DNA of 43,522 nt from positions 1-43,522 of IMG/VR virus record IMGVR_UViG_3300037635_002786, one strand, 5' to 3'. The position numbers and the translations under genes are program-made. The DNA comes from a virus. This document shows, in pieces, positions 13,987-24,000 of this stretch. The notes below the pieces were generated by a model. It was not told where the DNA came from, made no database searches, and was given only the letters and a program-made list of their open reading frames with translations. Position 1 is the stretch's first letter. Each line of letters starts with the position of its first letter.

Positions 13987-14870
13987 ACCTCTCCCTTGAT
14001 TGGGGTTTCTCTGGAAACATTCGACAGCAAAGGCCGTACTTCAATATCTCCATCATCGCTAATAATGACAACCAATAATCCAATGCTGGCCATGTTTTCT
14101 ACAGCTATCCTGTGTACCCACTCAGTAGCTAACTGAAACGCTGGTGTACTGATCATTCGAGTGACACCTCGATGGTCATAGCCACTGTCCATGTACTGGT
14201 GATTGTGACTGCGTATTCCAATGTCGGCTGGCCTCTTCTCATCCCACGCCTTTTCGAGGTTGCCTCTTTTCATTTCCTGCCACATCTCTAGTGCGGCTTC
14301 GGCCCACGCATCGAAAGCGTATAAGCGACTGTAACCAGCCCTGGTGTTCGCTCGCTGTCCCATCCTACCATGATGGCTTATCGAGAGCCTAACGTCCCCT
14401 ATGTCCAGCCTACGCCTATAGCTGGAGTACATCCCACTATCAGGATCTAGCTCTACGGGCCACCCTTGACTGTGTAGTGCCCGTGCAATCCCTTCCTCTG
14501 ACTCTGCAGATCTACCTACGTGAGAGGGAGTTCCTCTCATCACGTGGACCTGCTTTGGCTTGAGTGCCAGTGGTACTCCTAGACATTCCAAGGCTGTACG
14601 TATGTGGATACCTGTCAGTGGCGATGCAATCTGTGGTGTTCGGTGGTGATCTCCATCAATCATGTCACCGTTCAGTACAAGGTGCAATGTCTTCCTTCGT
14701 GCTAAACTCTTGACTGTATCCCAGTGATTTTCCCATTCTTGCCATAGCCATTTCTGAGCATCGGATGGCTCATACCAACCACCGTCATCCAGTTCAATCC
14801 CAGTGGATGGGCACAAGCCTATTGTTGATCCACAGTGCAGGTCACTAGCGACTGCTATGACTGTAGACAT
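13983..14870 (-). CDS. Calcineurin-like metallophosphoesterase
   Basis: 295 residues. SDLHCGS (D10, H12), NGDMIDGDHH (G68-D69, D72, H75), ISHHGRMG and RSHNHQY are the DxH, GDxxD, HH and GHxH-like motifs of the superfamily. The usual GNHD/E block reads GTPSHVG (113-119), so a metal-bridging Asn appears replaced while a His is kept. The two-metal core would cleave phosphoesters of nucleic acid, nucleotides or cell-surface polymers. GGAGGAGACAT precedes the ATG. Position near lysis genes is unusual for a replication nuclease. Superfamily firm, substrate unknown. Confidence 0.85.
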   Translation of the reverse strand: MSTVIAVASDLHCGSTIGLCPSTGIELDDGGWYEPSDAQKWLWQEWENHWDTVKSLARRKTLHLVLNGDMIDGDHHRTPQIASPLTGIHIRTALECLGVPLALKPKQVHVMRGTPSHVGRSAESEEGIARALHSQGWPVELDPDSGMYSSYRRRLDIGDVRLSISHHGRMGQRANTRAGYSRLYAFDAWAEAALEMWQEMKRGNLEKAWDEKRPADIGIRSHNHQYMDSGYDHRGVTRMISTPAFQLATEWVHRIAVENMASIGLLVVIISDDGDIEVRPLLSNVSRETPIKGEV

Positions 14871-14881
14871 ATGTCTCCTCC

Positions 14882-15166
14882 TTACCGATCTTCTCCACCT
14901 AGTTCTAGCCTGACCTTTAGTAAGGCCAGTTCTCTTTCGAGTAAGTGAATCTGTTCAGTTAAATTATTTAGTCGTTCCGTCAACAATCCAGAAGTTCCTA
15001 TATATTTTCTCTGTCTGTCTGCTATATCTTCTATCAAAACAGTATTAGCTACGTCCCGATTTTCCATATCACGAAACCTTGCACCTGCATACCAGGTAGC
15101 CACCAGTATGCTGATTGCAAACCCAATACTAACTGCAGGTAATGACGTTTGTTTAGTGATGGCCAT
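14882..15166 (-). CDS. Small membrane protein with coiled coil (94 aa)
   Basis: One membrane span near the N-terminus (VSIGFAISILVATWYAGA) then a coiled coil (ADRQRKYIGTSGLLTERL ... LERELALLKVRL). Layout resembles phage holin-associated or spanin-like small proteins, and also cell-entry membrane proteins. The start overlaps the stop of the preceding gene (TAATG). A lysis role is plausible from location but not shown. Confidence 0.7.
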   Translation of the reverse strand: MAITKQTSLPAVSIGFAISILVATWYAGARFRDMENRDVANTVLIEDIADRQRKYIGTSGLLTERLNNLTEQIHLLERELALLKVRLELGGEDR

Positions 15167-16200
15167 TATCTAATTGGACTCCCTGCCTCTATGCTTCTTA
15201 ACATTTCGTCTATCAGACTACCTGCTTCAGCGGAGCTTGAGCTTGGCCCCATTGGGGGTATGACTGGCAAGCTGTCTGAATCATCTATAGGTAAATCTCC
15301 ACTCCCTAACGGTGTAGCCGCTAATGCTTGGTCAGTCATCACACTTAAACCAGGTATTAAAGCTAACAAAGATTTTAGCCCACCTCCTGCGAACTTCTTC
15401 CTGGCAAATTCTCGTAACCGTCCTGGTACCCCTTCCCAACCTGGTCCAAATCCTATTCCTTTGGAGTCTCGAAGCTTGGGACCATATTTATAGTCCATTT
15501 CTTTTCGCCATAACTTAGAAGCGGACTCGCTTGCGTCCTTCACCCTATCACGGTGCATAGCCGTTACCGCTTCGCCAAAGGCGGGAGAACCCCCCTTCCA
15601 TCTGGACACCCCTGAAGGACGAGATACATTCCTACCCCCTGTGACGCTCGTGCCTCCTTCCTGTGTCAAGGAGCGAAGGCCACCTCGCAGGTTAACCGTC
15701 GGTGCAGGGTCTTTTAAGTCTTTGATTCTCCTAAACTCACGCATGAGGTTTTTATCTCGCACAGCCTCCCCAGTGAAATCTTCTATAGCCTTTCTGAGGG
15801 CCACATCCACCTCTCCCTCTGGAACGGATGACAGATCGAAGGGCACCCTTTTAGGCACTGTTCGGCCATAACGCCAATCAGATTCGTCTGGTAGCTGACC
15901 CGTGAGAAGGTCTTGATGGCGTTCATGTGCCTCCCTCAGAATGCTTTCTATACGAGGTTGCAACAACTCCATAATGTTTTCGTCCTGCCTAGCCTCTATT
16001 GCACTCAGCAGTGCCTTGCGAAAGGGTCCACCTAATGGATTCTCAATAGCCCTCGGACCCGTACCTATAGGCGTATACAAATTGCTTGGCATTCTCCCTT
16101 TCAGCTTTTCCAGTTCTCCTAGACCCATGTCTGCTAACGGAGCCGTGTCCCTCCACTTAGTTGGGCCACCTGCTTGTAATCCCATTATACCCTTATACAT
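15166..16200 (-). CDS. Virion protein candidate with GIMGLQ leader (344 aa)
   Basis: The ATG at 16200 is chosen because AAGGA lies 7 bases before it and the product then begins MYKGIMGLQAGG, almost the same as the 30893-32116 protein (MRGIMGLQRGG). An in-frame start at 16233 would add 11 residues and hide the shared leader. The rest is basic and helical with a hydrophobic segment LLALIPGLSVMTDQALAA (about 275-295) and an acidic Ser/Pro-rich tail. No enzyme domain recognised. The leader and neighbours suggest packaging in the virion. Confidence 0.75.
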   Translation of the reverse strand: MYKGIMGLQAGGPTKWRDTAPLADMGLGELEKLKGRMPSNLYTPIGTGPRAIENPLGGPFRKALLSAIEARQDENIMELLQPRIESILREAHERHQDLLTGQLPDESDWRYGRTVPKRVPFDLSSVPEGEVDVALRKAIEDFTGEAVRDKNLMREFRRIKDLKDPAPTVNLRGGLRSLTQEGGTSVTGGRNVSRPSGVSRWKGGSPAFGEAVTAMHRDRVKDASESASKLWRKEMDYKYGPKLRDSKGIGFGPGWEGVPGRLREFARKKFAGGGLKSLLALIPGLSVMTDQALAATPLGSGDLPIDDSDSLPVIPPMGPSSSSAEAGSLIDEMLRSIEAGSPIR

Positions 16201-16216
16201 CTTACTGTCCTTTTTT

Positions 16217-18799
16217 CTATGGTTTCGACTCAAACTTCAGTCCATATCTTTTTATCCAATCCTTTACATATCTGTTGTTCCATCCCAAGAGCGTTGCGGC
16301 CTTGTCTACATCGTTGCCACTTTCGGCCATGGCCAACGCTACTCGTTCTCGTAGGGACTTACCTTCAAATAGTTTTCTCCTTCTTTCCATCTCAAGGGCT
16401 TCTTGTCTTATCCCTTCTGACTTCTCTTTTGCCTTCCTTTTTTCAATCGTCTTTATAGCAGTAGCCTCCCCTCTAGGTGATGGACGAATAGCTTCTCTAA
16501 CTTTTCTTCTTCTGGCTACCTTTTTGGCTGTTCGACCTTCTTCTAAATATTTACTTAGGTATTTAATTTGTTCTGACGGAGGTAATTTCTGAAACCTTTC
16601 TAAAAATTCCGTGAAGGGAATAGCCTCTCGTACCACCTCTAAAAGTTCAGGCTGAACACGTCCAGTTCGTGATAAAGATCCTTGAGGGATTTGTCTAATC
16701 CTTGGCTTGTTAAAACCTAGCTCAGTATACATCTTACTCAGACCCTTTTGTACACTATCTATATTGTAGTTTTGGAATTGACCTGTCTTTGCTAGACGGG
16801 CCACGCTATACTTCATTTGATAATTACCTGCCCTAGCAAGTTTATTGTATGCATCTAAGTCCCAGCCCTCACGGGCCATCCACTCTTCGGGGTTTATATC
16901 ACTGACTTTTTTCCAAACACTACCATCATCATGTGCCTCAATTCTTACTAAAATCTTTTCCTTGCCGCTTCCCTTAACCTCTACAAGATCACCGACATTA
17001 TAATCTTTATTTATACTTCCTCGACTTGTACCAGTCCTATCCCCACTCTTAATTAAATCCATGGTGGACTTACCTTTAAATTGAGGCTGCATATTCAATC
17101 CATATTGCCCATCTTTATAGTTCATTGGCATTACTTTAGAGTGGACCTTCGGAGGTATAACCTGCACACCCTTTCTACCTACTCGCATTATTCCAGTAGA
17201 CGGCAGATCTTCGAGACCTTCCAAGATGTTCTTGACAACTTGCCGTGGTGCTACTGGTTTCTCCTCCATAAATCCACGAGACTTACCTTCCAAGGCTTCG
17301 TCAAGAATACGCTCCTGTTGCTCTGCTTCAATCTTACTCTCTTTTGCCCAATCAACTTTTTCTTTTTTGACAAATGGCAGGGGTTCAAGTCCCCGTTCTT
17401 CCCGTACTTTGTCTCGAATACCACGTACCAGGCGTTGTTGGAGTTTATTTAGATTTTGCGGGTCTGCATTCGCAGCCTCCACCAAGGAGTCGTACTCTGA
17501 AGGTAATAGTTTACGGCCCTTCATTGACCCCATCATACGAGCAAAATGAGATTGGCCAAGGAGAGTTTTCCGTTCAGGGACACCTTCTGTAAATATTTTA
17601 TGGTATTCTTCGCCATGGTTTTTTAGTATATAATCTGCTTCGTCGTTAAATATTTTTATCTTCTGTTCGGGAGTAAGGTTTGGGTTGGCTTTTAGGCGTT
17701 CAATAAAACTTTGATTAGGTAGTAGTTGTCTGTTAATCCTAGTGTCAACTCCCACGCCGCCCTTAACAAAAAACTTTCTCATGTAACCAGGTAGCGTTTG
17801 CCGTTCGCTGGCCGGTAATTCTACCTCATAGGAACCAGGAGACCCTGCCCTCATATCAGGATCTGTCATAAAGCTTACTGCTTTCTCTTCTTTTATTATA
17901 TTTTCCTTTATTTCTTTCTCGATCCTAGCTTCTGCTTCTTTAGCTTTATCTATCTGTCGTTGGCCAAAGTAACTACCCTCTTTAATAGTTTCACTTTGTA
18001 TTGCCCCACGCCTTCCGCCCTCTTCCACGGCTCTTTCAATTTTATTTTTGTCCTCTACGAACCCTTCTCTTATAGCCCTCCACTCTGGGTGGTTCCGCAA
18101 TTCTCTGGGTATATTTTTTTGTCTCGCCCCAGTCTTAAGATTCATAAATTCATTTCCATCAGGAAGCCATTGCCAACCCAGTGCGGTTTCTATCTCTTTT
18201 CTTTTATCATCTCTAAGCCAAGCAGCTACAAGGTCTTCCTTCTCTTGCTGGGCACGCAGTGGGTTCAACTCTTTGGGGCCTAAACCAAGATCCTCAGACT
18301 CCTTCATCATTTTCCTTAACTGAGGTGTCAAGAGTTCAGGTTCTTCTATCTTGGTCTTTGGATACCCCCAGTGTTCATAATCACGTTTCGTTAATGGAAT
18401 TTTTCCTGTTACGTCACGTCCAGAGGGGTCTGGCTTGTCATACTTTTCTGGAAATTTCTTACGAGGACGCCCTCCACTCTTGCCCTTCTCAATAGGGCCA
18501 TACTTCTGTAAGTCCGACAGGGCTTGGCGTCCCCGTCGGGTAGCGAGGCCAGATATAATAGGAAGTAACCCCAGAATACCAAACCCTGATCTTGCAACTT
18601 CCTCCCCAGGAACTCCTTTGCCTTTGAGTAAAGACCTTAAAATATTTATACCACCTAGCCCTATATCAAAGACATCCTGTCCAAAACTTGTAGCAGGATT
18701 AAGTGCGACACCTAGTGCCAATAACGAATTTGAATAATCCGTTGCCTTATCTAACGCCGTGTCCGCACGTGACGTTAAGTCTTTGATACCGTTAGACAT
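16217..18799 (-). CDS. Large virion-associated protein with ASCH-like domain and Fis-type HTH tail (860 aa)
   Basis: Starts MSNGIKDL, the shared leader. The N-terminal 90 residues are hydrophobic in two stretches (SLLALGVALNPATSFG, GILGLLPIISGLA). At about 575-640, STMDLIKSGDRTGTSRG followed by YNVGDLVEVKGSGKEKILVRI resembles ASCH/PUA-like domains (K-S/T...G-x-K/R-T...R, then VGD-hydrophobic-V-hydrophobic), which bind RNA or modified bases. The last 45 residues (ERVALAMAESGNDVDKAATL, then LGWNNRYVKDWIKRYGL) match a Fis/NtrC C-terminal HTH. Probably DNA- or RNA-binding, and perhaps ejected with the genome. Domain calls moderate. Confidence 0.75.
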   Translation of the reverse strand: MSNGIKDLTSRADTALDKATDYSNSLLALGVALNPATSFGQDVFDIGLGGINILRSLLKGKGVPGEEVARSGFGILGLLPIISGLATRRGRQALSDLQKYGPIEKGKSGGRPRKKFPEKYDKPDPSGRDVTGKIPLTKRDYEHWGYPKTKIEEPELLTPQLRKMMKESEDLGLGPKELNPLRAQQEKEDLVAAWLRDDKRKEIETALGWQWLPDGNEFMNLKTGARQKNIPRELRNHPEWRAIREGFVEDKNKIERAVEEGGRRGAIQSETIKEGSYFGQRQIDKAKEAEARIEKEIKENIIKEEKAVSFMTDPDMRAGSPGSYEVELPASERQTLPGYMRKFFVKGGVGVDTRINRQLLPNQSFIERLKANPNLTPEQKIKIFNDEADYILKNHGEEYHKIFTEGVPERKTLLGQSHFARMMGSMKGRKLLPSEYDSLVEAANADPQNLNKLQQRLVRGIRDKVREERGLEPLPFVKKEKVDWAKESKIEAEQQERILDEALEGKSRGFMEEKPVAPRQVVKNILEGLEDLPSTGIMRVGRKGVQVIPPKVHSKVMPMNYKDGQYGLNMQPQFKGKSTMDLIKSGDRTGTSRGSINKDYNVGDLVEVKGSGKEKILVRIEAHDDGSVWKKVSDINPEEWMAREGWDLDAYNKLARAGNYQMKYSVARLAKTGQFQNYNIDSVQKGLSKMYTELGFNKPRIRQIPQGSLSRTGRVQPELLEVVREAIPFTEFLERFQKLPPSEQIKYLSKYLEEGRTAKKVARRRKVREAIRPSPRGEATAIKTIEKRKAKEKSEGIRQEALEMERRRKLFEGKSLRERVALAMAESGNDVDKAATLLGWNNRYVKDWIKRYGLKFESKP

Positions 18800-19314
18800 T
18801 AATTATCCCTGCCCATTTTTATCTGCCTTAAAATTTCATCTTCACCAGTACCTAGCTCATCTGCTGCCGTCAACTGATCAAACGCAAGGCCAATAGCCGG
18901 CCCAAGAAGAAAAGGAACTTTCTTCATTATGCTTCTAATTCCTTGCCACTTCACCTTATCTGCCATTGGTTTCATCACGTATCTACCGTCACGATTTAGC
19001 GTCCAAGGGCTTCCACGACCAGTGACGGGCTTCCCTGCTGCATGGTATTCTGCTCGCTGGGCTACGGCATCATATATTTTCTGCCTTTCTGGAGTCCGCT
19101 TCGGCATCTCCGGCATATTTCGGGGCCTATAAGACATGATGCCCCTTGTATTTTTTGGTTTACGTGAACCTTGTTGCCATTCACTAATGGACTCATCAAA
19201 TTCTGAGTCAGTCAATCCATAAACAGATTTAGCCCAATCCCTCAAATGCTCCGTAACCCTTGGAGTTAATGTACGGGTATAATTTGGATCTAAGTCCTTG
19301 ATACCGTTAGCCAT
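18799..19314 (-). CDS. Virion protein candidate with leader and duplicated C-terminal segment (171 aa)
   Basis: Begins MANGIKDL; its first 24 bases match the start of the next gene at 21 positions. The basic central part has no domain I recognise. The end (AIGLAFDQLTAADELGTGED followed by EILRQIK) is nearly identical to the end of the 40752-41300 protein. RBS TAGGAGGTGGGAGAT. Role unknown; the hydrophobic stretch FLLGPAIGLAF before the shared end could be membrane-active. Confidence 0.75.
   Translation of the reverse strand: MANGIKDLDPNYTRTLTPRVTEHLRDWAKSVYGLTDSEFDESISEWQQGSRKPKNTRGIMSYRPRNMPEMPKRTPERQKIYDAVAQRAEYHAAGKPVTGRGSPWTLNRDGRYVMKPMADKVKWQGIRSIMKKVPFLLGPAIGLAFDQLTAADELGTGEDEILRQIKMGRDN
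18856..18898 (-). repeat. 43-bp dispersed repeat, copy 1
   Basis: Matches 40860-40902 at 41 of 43 positions in the same orientation. Both copies encode the GLAFDQLTAADELG-type segment. The two mismatches imply recent copying or gene conversion between genes 22 kb apart. Confidence 0.85.
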
Positions 19315-20261
19315 TATCTCCCACCTCTACGTTTTTTAAGAAGTAGCTTGTCCCTGTATAACAACGGAATTGCTTGGGGAATTACAATACTCGCCACTCC
19401 CTTAGCAATATCTGTTGCTGACGCATCGCTTAACGCATCTTTTGCTTGTTCAATTATGTTGCCCCCTTCAGTAGGGCGGATGGTTGTCGTGTTGCCATGA
19501 GTCAATATATTGATCGGATGATTTTTATATATGTCTCGCTCAAGCAGATTGTCTACCATTAATTTTAAATGAGGGGGAACCTGTTCTATATCCGCATCTG
19601 GATCTAAGGCGTGTGTTCTCTGTAAATATTGTACTGCTCCAGCAAAAGCATCAGCATATAACTGATCAGGTTGCCCTTGATAACGAGCTACTCTTTCCAT
19701 CTCGCCTGTCTTTGGGTTACGGCTTTCGTAGAAACCACCTTCAGGCATCTCTGCGGTCAGCCGGTATTGTTCGAGTGCGTCTGATATTTGCTTTCTTTCT
19801 TCAAACCCTTCTCTGTCATCGAACGACCGCCTAAAATCGTCATGATGCCCAAACTCATGAGCTAACGTCCGCCTTCCTGAAAGATAACGGTCAGATTCAG
19901 GATCGAACTCACCTCTTGGAAAATATTCATCGTACATAACAATTTTGTCTGGGCTTCCCCGTTGTGCATACGCCCTAGCCGCTTCTGGGGTATGCACATC
20001 GTCCTCTTGATATGGACGAAACGCTACCTGCACAGGGCCACGATCTTCTCGTTGCACCATAGCTTGTAGGCTGTCAGCAAGTCCCATCATCTCTGATGGC
20101 ACATTAAAGTGACTTGAAGCATGGCTAGTAAGCTCAGTCTCTTCTGCTTCTGGACCCTTTTTTGTAAGTGCGTCTATTACTTTTGTAATAATACTCGAAG
20201 GGTCTTTTGGACGCAGTCTCCTGGGCTTGTCTGGGTTCAAACCTCTAATACCGTTAGCCAT
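19314..20261 (-). CDS. HExxH zinc metalloprotease with virion leader (315 aa)
   Basis: Starts MANGIRGL, the shared leader. HEFGHHDD (H135, E136, H139) is a complete zincin site preceded by RRTLA, as in peptidases that open with a buried helix. YADAFAGAVQYL (about 201-212) may supply the third ligand (D203), as in families with a D/E in an AD-x-FA helix. A hydrophobic segment (IAKGVASIVIPQAIPLLY) and Lys/Arg-rich end follow. It overlaps the endolysin gene by 8 bases. It could cleave virion proteins at assembly or host proteins after ejection. Active-site call strong; substrate unknown. Confidence 0.82.
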   Translation of the reverse strand: MANGIRGLNPDKPRRLRPKDPSSIITKVIDALTKKGPEAEETELTSHASSHFNVPSEMMGLADSLQAMVQREDRGPVQVAFRPYQEDDVHTPEAARAYAQRGSPDKIVMYDEYFPRGEFDPESDRYLSGRRTLAHEFGHHDDFRRSFDDREGFEERKQISDALEQYRLTAEMPEGGFYESRNPKTGEMERVARYQGQPDQLYADAFAGAVQYLQRTHALDPDADIEQVPPHLKLMVDNLLERDIYKNHPINILTHGNTTTIRPTEGGNIIEQAKDALSDASATDIAKGVASIVIPQAIPLLYRDKLLLKKRRGGR

Positions 20262-20736
20262 TAGTGCCCCACCTCGCAGGAGATGGGCGTGCCATCATGC
20301 CCCTGCAGTCAACGTGTGTAAATGAATTGTATCTCCCGATACCCAATAGATCTGCTTGAGGATGTGTCTCTAGTAGGTCGGCCACCTCCTTGGGTGTCTT
20401 TCCTTTCTTGGTAACATCACAAGCTCCCAACGTAAGGTGCATTGAGTTGGGCACCCCACCGATTACTTCGTTGTATTCCCTGTCACGATACCAGGAATTA
20501 ATTAACACGGGTGCAATACCTTCTGCTTCCCGTAGCCATTCTAGTATTGAGATCAGCTTAAATGCATTCTCCAATAGGTGAAGAGATGGTGCCGTAAGTT
20601 CGACACCATGAGCAGTTCTGCCGACGTCACATATTTCTAGCGGAGAAAAATTATTTATTTCTCGTGCTGCTAACCGGCTTCCGCATACTTCTATCCAATC
20701 AGATTTCGTCATCTTCCCTAAACTTTGGATTGTCAT
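20254..20736 (-). CDS. Endolysin, M15-family peptidase
   Basis: 160 residues. SWYRDREYNEVIGG (R84), NSMHLTLGACDV (H100, D107) and SFTHVDCRG (H141, D143) are the zinc ligands and catalytic surroundings of M15 (VanY/peptidase M15_3-like) enzymes, which cleave peptide links in peptidoglycan. No signal peptide, so it needs the holin encoded just upstream. The start is uncertain: 20736 and an in-frame ATG at 20712 both lack a good ribosome site, and the shorter one would overlap the holin gene less. Length and motifs fit a single-domain lysin. Confidence 0.9.
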   Translation of the reverse strand: MTIQSLGKMTKSDWIEVCGSRLAAREINNFSPLEICDVGRTAHGVELTAPSLHLLENAFKLISILEWLREAEGIAPVLINSWYRDREYNEVIGGVPNSMHLTLGACDVTKKGKTPKEVADLLETHPQADLLGIGRYNSFTHVDCRGMMARPSPARWGTNG

Positions 20737-21022
20737 CCCTAAACTTGGGTCTCTTAGGCTGTCTCACAGCAGAGCCTATACCCTTTGCAACACCCGATAT
20801 TTGCGGCCCTACATATTGTGCTATTCGAGGCCCAGCCGTCCATGTAAGTAAACCAGTGAACACTGTACCAAGCAAGGCATAGGCCGCATTCGGAACGTCA
20901 CCCCACAATGCAGAATCAAATACAATTATCACACCTGAGAAGATCAGACAGCACACTAGTAGTGTCCGTGCCGCACTGAGCTTTCCCTTCTCGTCTGATA
21001 GTAGCTGTTTAAATATATCCAT
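20699..21022 (-). CDS. Holin-like membrane protein (107 aa)
   Basis: The ATG at 21022 has AAGGA 9 bases before it, leaves no overlap with the giant gene, and yields MDIFKQLLSDEKGKLSAART. Two hydrophobic stretches (LLVCCLIFSGVIIVF; ALLGTVFTGLLTWTAG) are followed by a very charged end (KRPKFRDDNPKFREDDEI) that contains a repeated KFR(D/E)D. Length, two spans, charged tail and overlap with the endolysin fit a holin. An in-frame start at 21067 is possible. Confidence 0.72.
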   Translation of the reverse strand: MDIFKQLLSDEKGKLSAARTLLVCCLIFSGVIIVFDSALWGDVPNAAYALLGTVFTGLLTWTAGPRIAQYVGPQISGVAKGIGSAVRQPKRPKFRDDNPKFREDDEI

Positions 21023-21038
21023 ACGTTGTATTCCTTGC

Positions 21039-24000
21039 TTAAGGGAGAAACGATGGCCCTCGACCACCCGTTTCTTCTGTAAGTTCTTTGATTATCTTAT
21101 TTGCCTCATTGAACCATCTTATGCGTTCCTGTCGCAAGTCTTCTTTTCCTTCCGCCCGCTTCTTCTGGCCTTCTACTCCCTCGTACTCTCCTAAAATATC
21201 CAAGTTTCGCATAGATTGTTCCTCAGTCCTCAGTTCAAGCAACCGTTGTGCAATATCCTGTAATCCAGAATACGCATCTATTTCTAGTTCATGCTTATCG
21301 TAGTACTCCCGTGCCTGTTCTTCTGTAAACTGCCTGGATTCTACCATCGCATTATGATTCCTAGCAATCTGACCTACTTTTTCTAGCCATCCATAAACAC
21401 TTTCCTGATCGCCTCCTATGCCCTTATCGCTCATCCACATATTTTGACCCCAGTTGTCTTGCCAATCATCCTTGTCGTACTTGGTGCCTATCGTGGATAT
21501 GCCATGCTGTTCCATAGCTAACTTCTCTGCTGTTTCTTTAAGAAACATACCTATTGGTCCTATGGATGCTGAGATAGCGTATGCGACTTTATCAGGACTA
21601 GACAATGGAGTCTCACGTAAAAATGGAATCTGGTTAGCGATCCCTGCCATCCCTCTTGCCATTGGATCAGTGCCTGGACCCTGCTGAAGTATTGGTTGAA
21701 GTTGGTCACTATAGTAATCTACGATAGGTTGCTCTCTATATCTGTCTTCATTTCTTAACATATCATAAACAGGCGACAAAACTTGAGGTAGTAAAGGATA
21801 CCTGAAACCCTTTCTTATCGCATCAAAAGATTCTCTGGTAGCATCCTTCCAGCCATGACCTTCATCCAAGACTGCTTGTGTTATTTGTTGGGGAATAACT
21901 GTAGTTACTATCCCTAGTTCATGGGGCATAGGGTATCTCATATAGGTGCCATCACCTATAGGAATCAGCATATACTGTGAACGCTGTATTGGAGATAGAC
22001 GACTGAACTCCTCATCATCATCGTTCAGTAAGTAAAGCAACGATGCCACAGTTCCATGGACCATCATCCTAGCCCAAATCTTAGCACGATCCCGCTTCCA
22101 AAAAGGAAGAGCGTCCCACTCTGTACGAGTATACCCATAGTGTCCCGTCGTTGGGACATTTGTTGTATCACCCCTAAAGACAGTTCTCCAGGAAACACTT
22201 GCTCCCTGTAAAGCTCCATTAATAAATGGAGCTACGGCCGCCCACAACCTAACAAGAGGGCTACCCCCTGCTGTACCATAATTTATTTGTTCTATTGCAG
22301 AACGCTGGGCAGTTTCCCTATTCCCCGTCTTAGCCAGTTGCATCTGGAAGACTGCCTTTCTACCAGAAAGCTCTACATGGGACGATATAGTCCCCATCAT
22401 GTGCCATGCTAAAGGCACCCACTGCAATGGATTAACTACTTCTTTGAGTCCCCACCTATCGGGACTCATATAATCTATGGATGCCTTTAACGCCTTACTA
22501 GCTAGAGATAAAGGCTTCTTCGATTCGGCCATTTCTTTCATCAAACTTCCTTCAAAACTATCAGCTAGTGGGTCTCTAGTACTTTTTGCTTCTGTATAAT
22601 CAAAGCCAAAATCTCCCCCATGGTTTCTCACGAACATGACCGTATCGCTTGCTTTGTCCTTATCAATTAACGCCCCACTCGTGATCAAAGTTGGATCAGC
22701 GACGTTATTCAAAAGTTCCATGAAAAAGTTGACGCCCCCGTCACTAAACCCATGAAAGAACATACCTAGCATACCATCTCTCTGTAGGTTTCGTTCTATA
22801 AACCCTATGGATCTAGTCACCAGTTGCCGTACTGCATCCGAAGGAAACCTTAACATCTTCCAGTACCAACTATCCTTAACAGGCTCTGGCCCTTGACCAG
22901 CTATTACATTCCACAGTCTTTCTGGGCTGAACCCTATCTGCATGGCGGCCCTTACCACAGCTTTGTCATCCACCTCATAGATTTTTTCAATACCCTGCTG
23001 TTTCACACGTATATATCTATCTGGATTTGCTATAGCCGTGCTTCTTGAAACCTTGCCCGTTACATCCCTAGCCCTTCCCAGTGTTTCTTCATCACGTACA
23101 GCCCGATTTACCCAAATATTATTTGCTGAATCACGCAATACAGCCATTGCATTCATTGCATTATTTGCGAACAAGTCATCATGTATAGGTGACTCACTGG
23201 CCTTTCGACTCCTAGAAAGCAGATCATCACTAATTACCCTGGTGACATCCATCTGTCCATCTTCTAAAAATTCAGGAGCGATATACCTTGGGATATAGGG
23301 CATCTCTGTCAATATATCATACCTTTGCTTCGTGATCAGTTCAGCATTATAAGCTGTCTTTAAACTGTGATTTGTAAACTCATTAAGAACATCCCAAAAC
23401 TTTACAACTGGACTATTAATTTTTTCCGTGTGTAATATAAGGGCGTCTAGCTTTGCTTCGTAATCATTAGCACTCAGCCTGTCTCCTACTTTTTTCTTTG
23501 GAGGAATCGTATCGCCTTCTTTATAAACTGCGTCGGGGTCAACTTTTTTTGTTATTTTATTTATGTTTCTTTTGTCTGATCTATAACGACTTATATCCCT
23601 TTCCTTTTGTATTTTCTGTTCAGGCGTAACAGCCTCTCTCTTTAGCCAATAGTCATGTCGCCTCTTTTGCCATTGCAATGATTTGCCCAACCCGTAAAGA
23701 GTGGCTACCATCTGATCTTTCGGGGCACCATCTATAATTGCGAATATTGCATTCAGACCAGGAATCCTGTCCATGCCATATTTTTTCTTTAGCAAATCAC
23801 TTCGGACAGGTATAACCCTAAACATCCCCCTCTCTGCAGTTTCTCCTGTAAAGGTTACAGGACCATCATTCATCAAAGACTTAACATAATTACCAATATT
23901 ATCAGCTACACTTTTTGCCCACAGCGTATCAGACAAAGCAGGAATCGCTGTCATATCCAAGGCTTCGGCAACCTCTTTATTTAAGCGGGCGATAGGCTCG

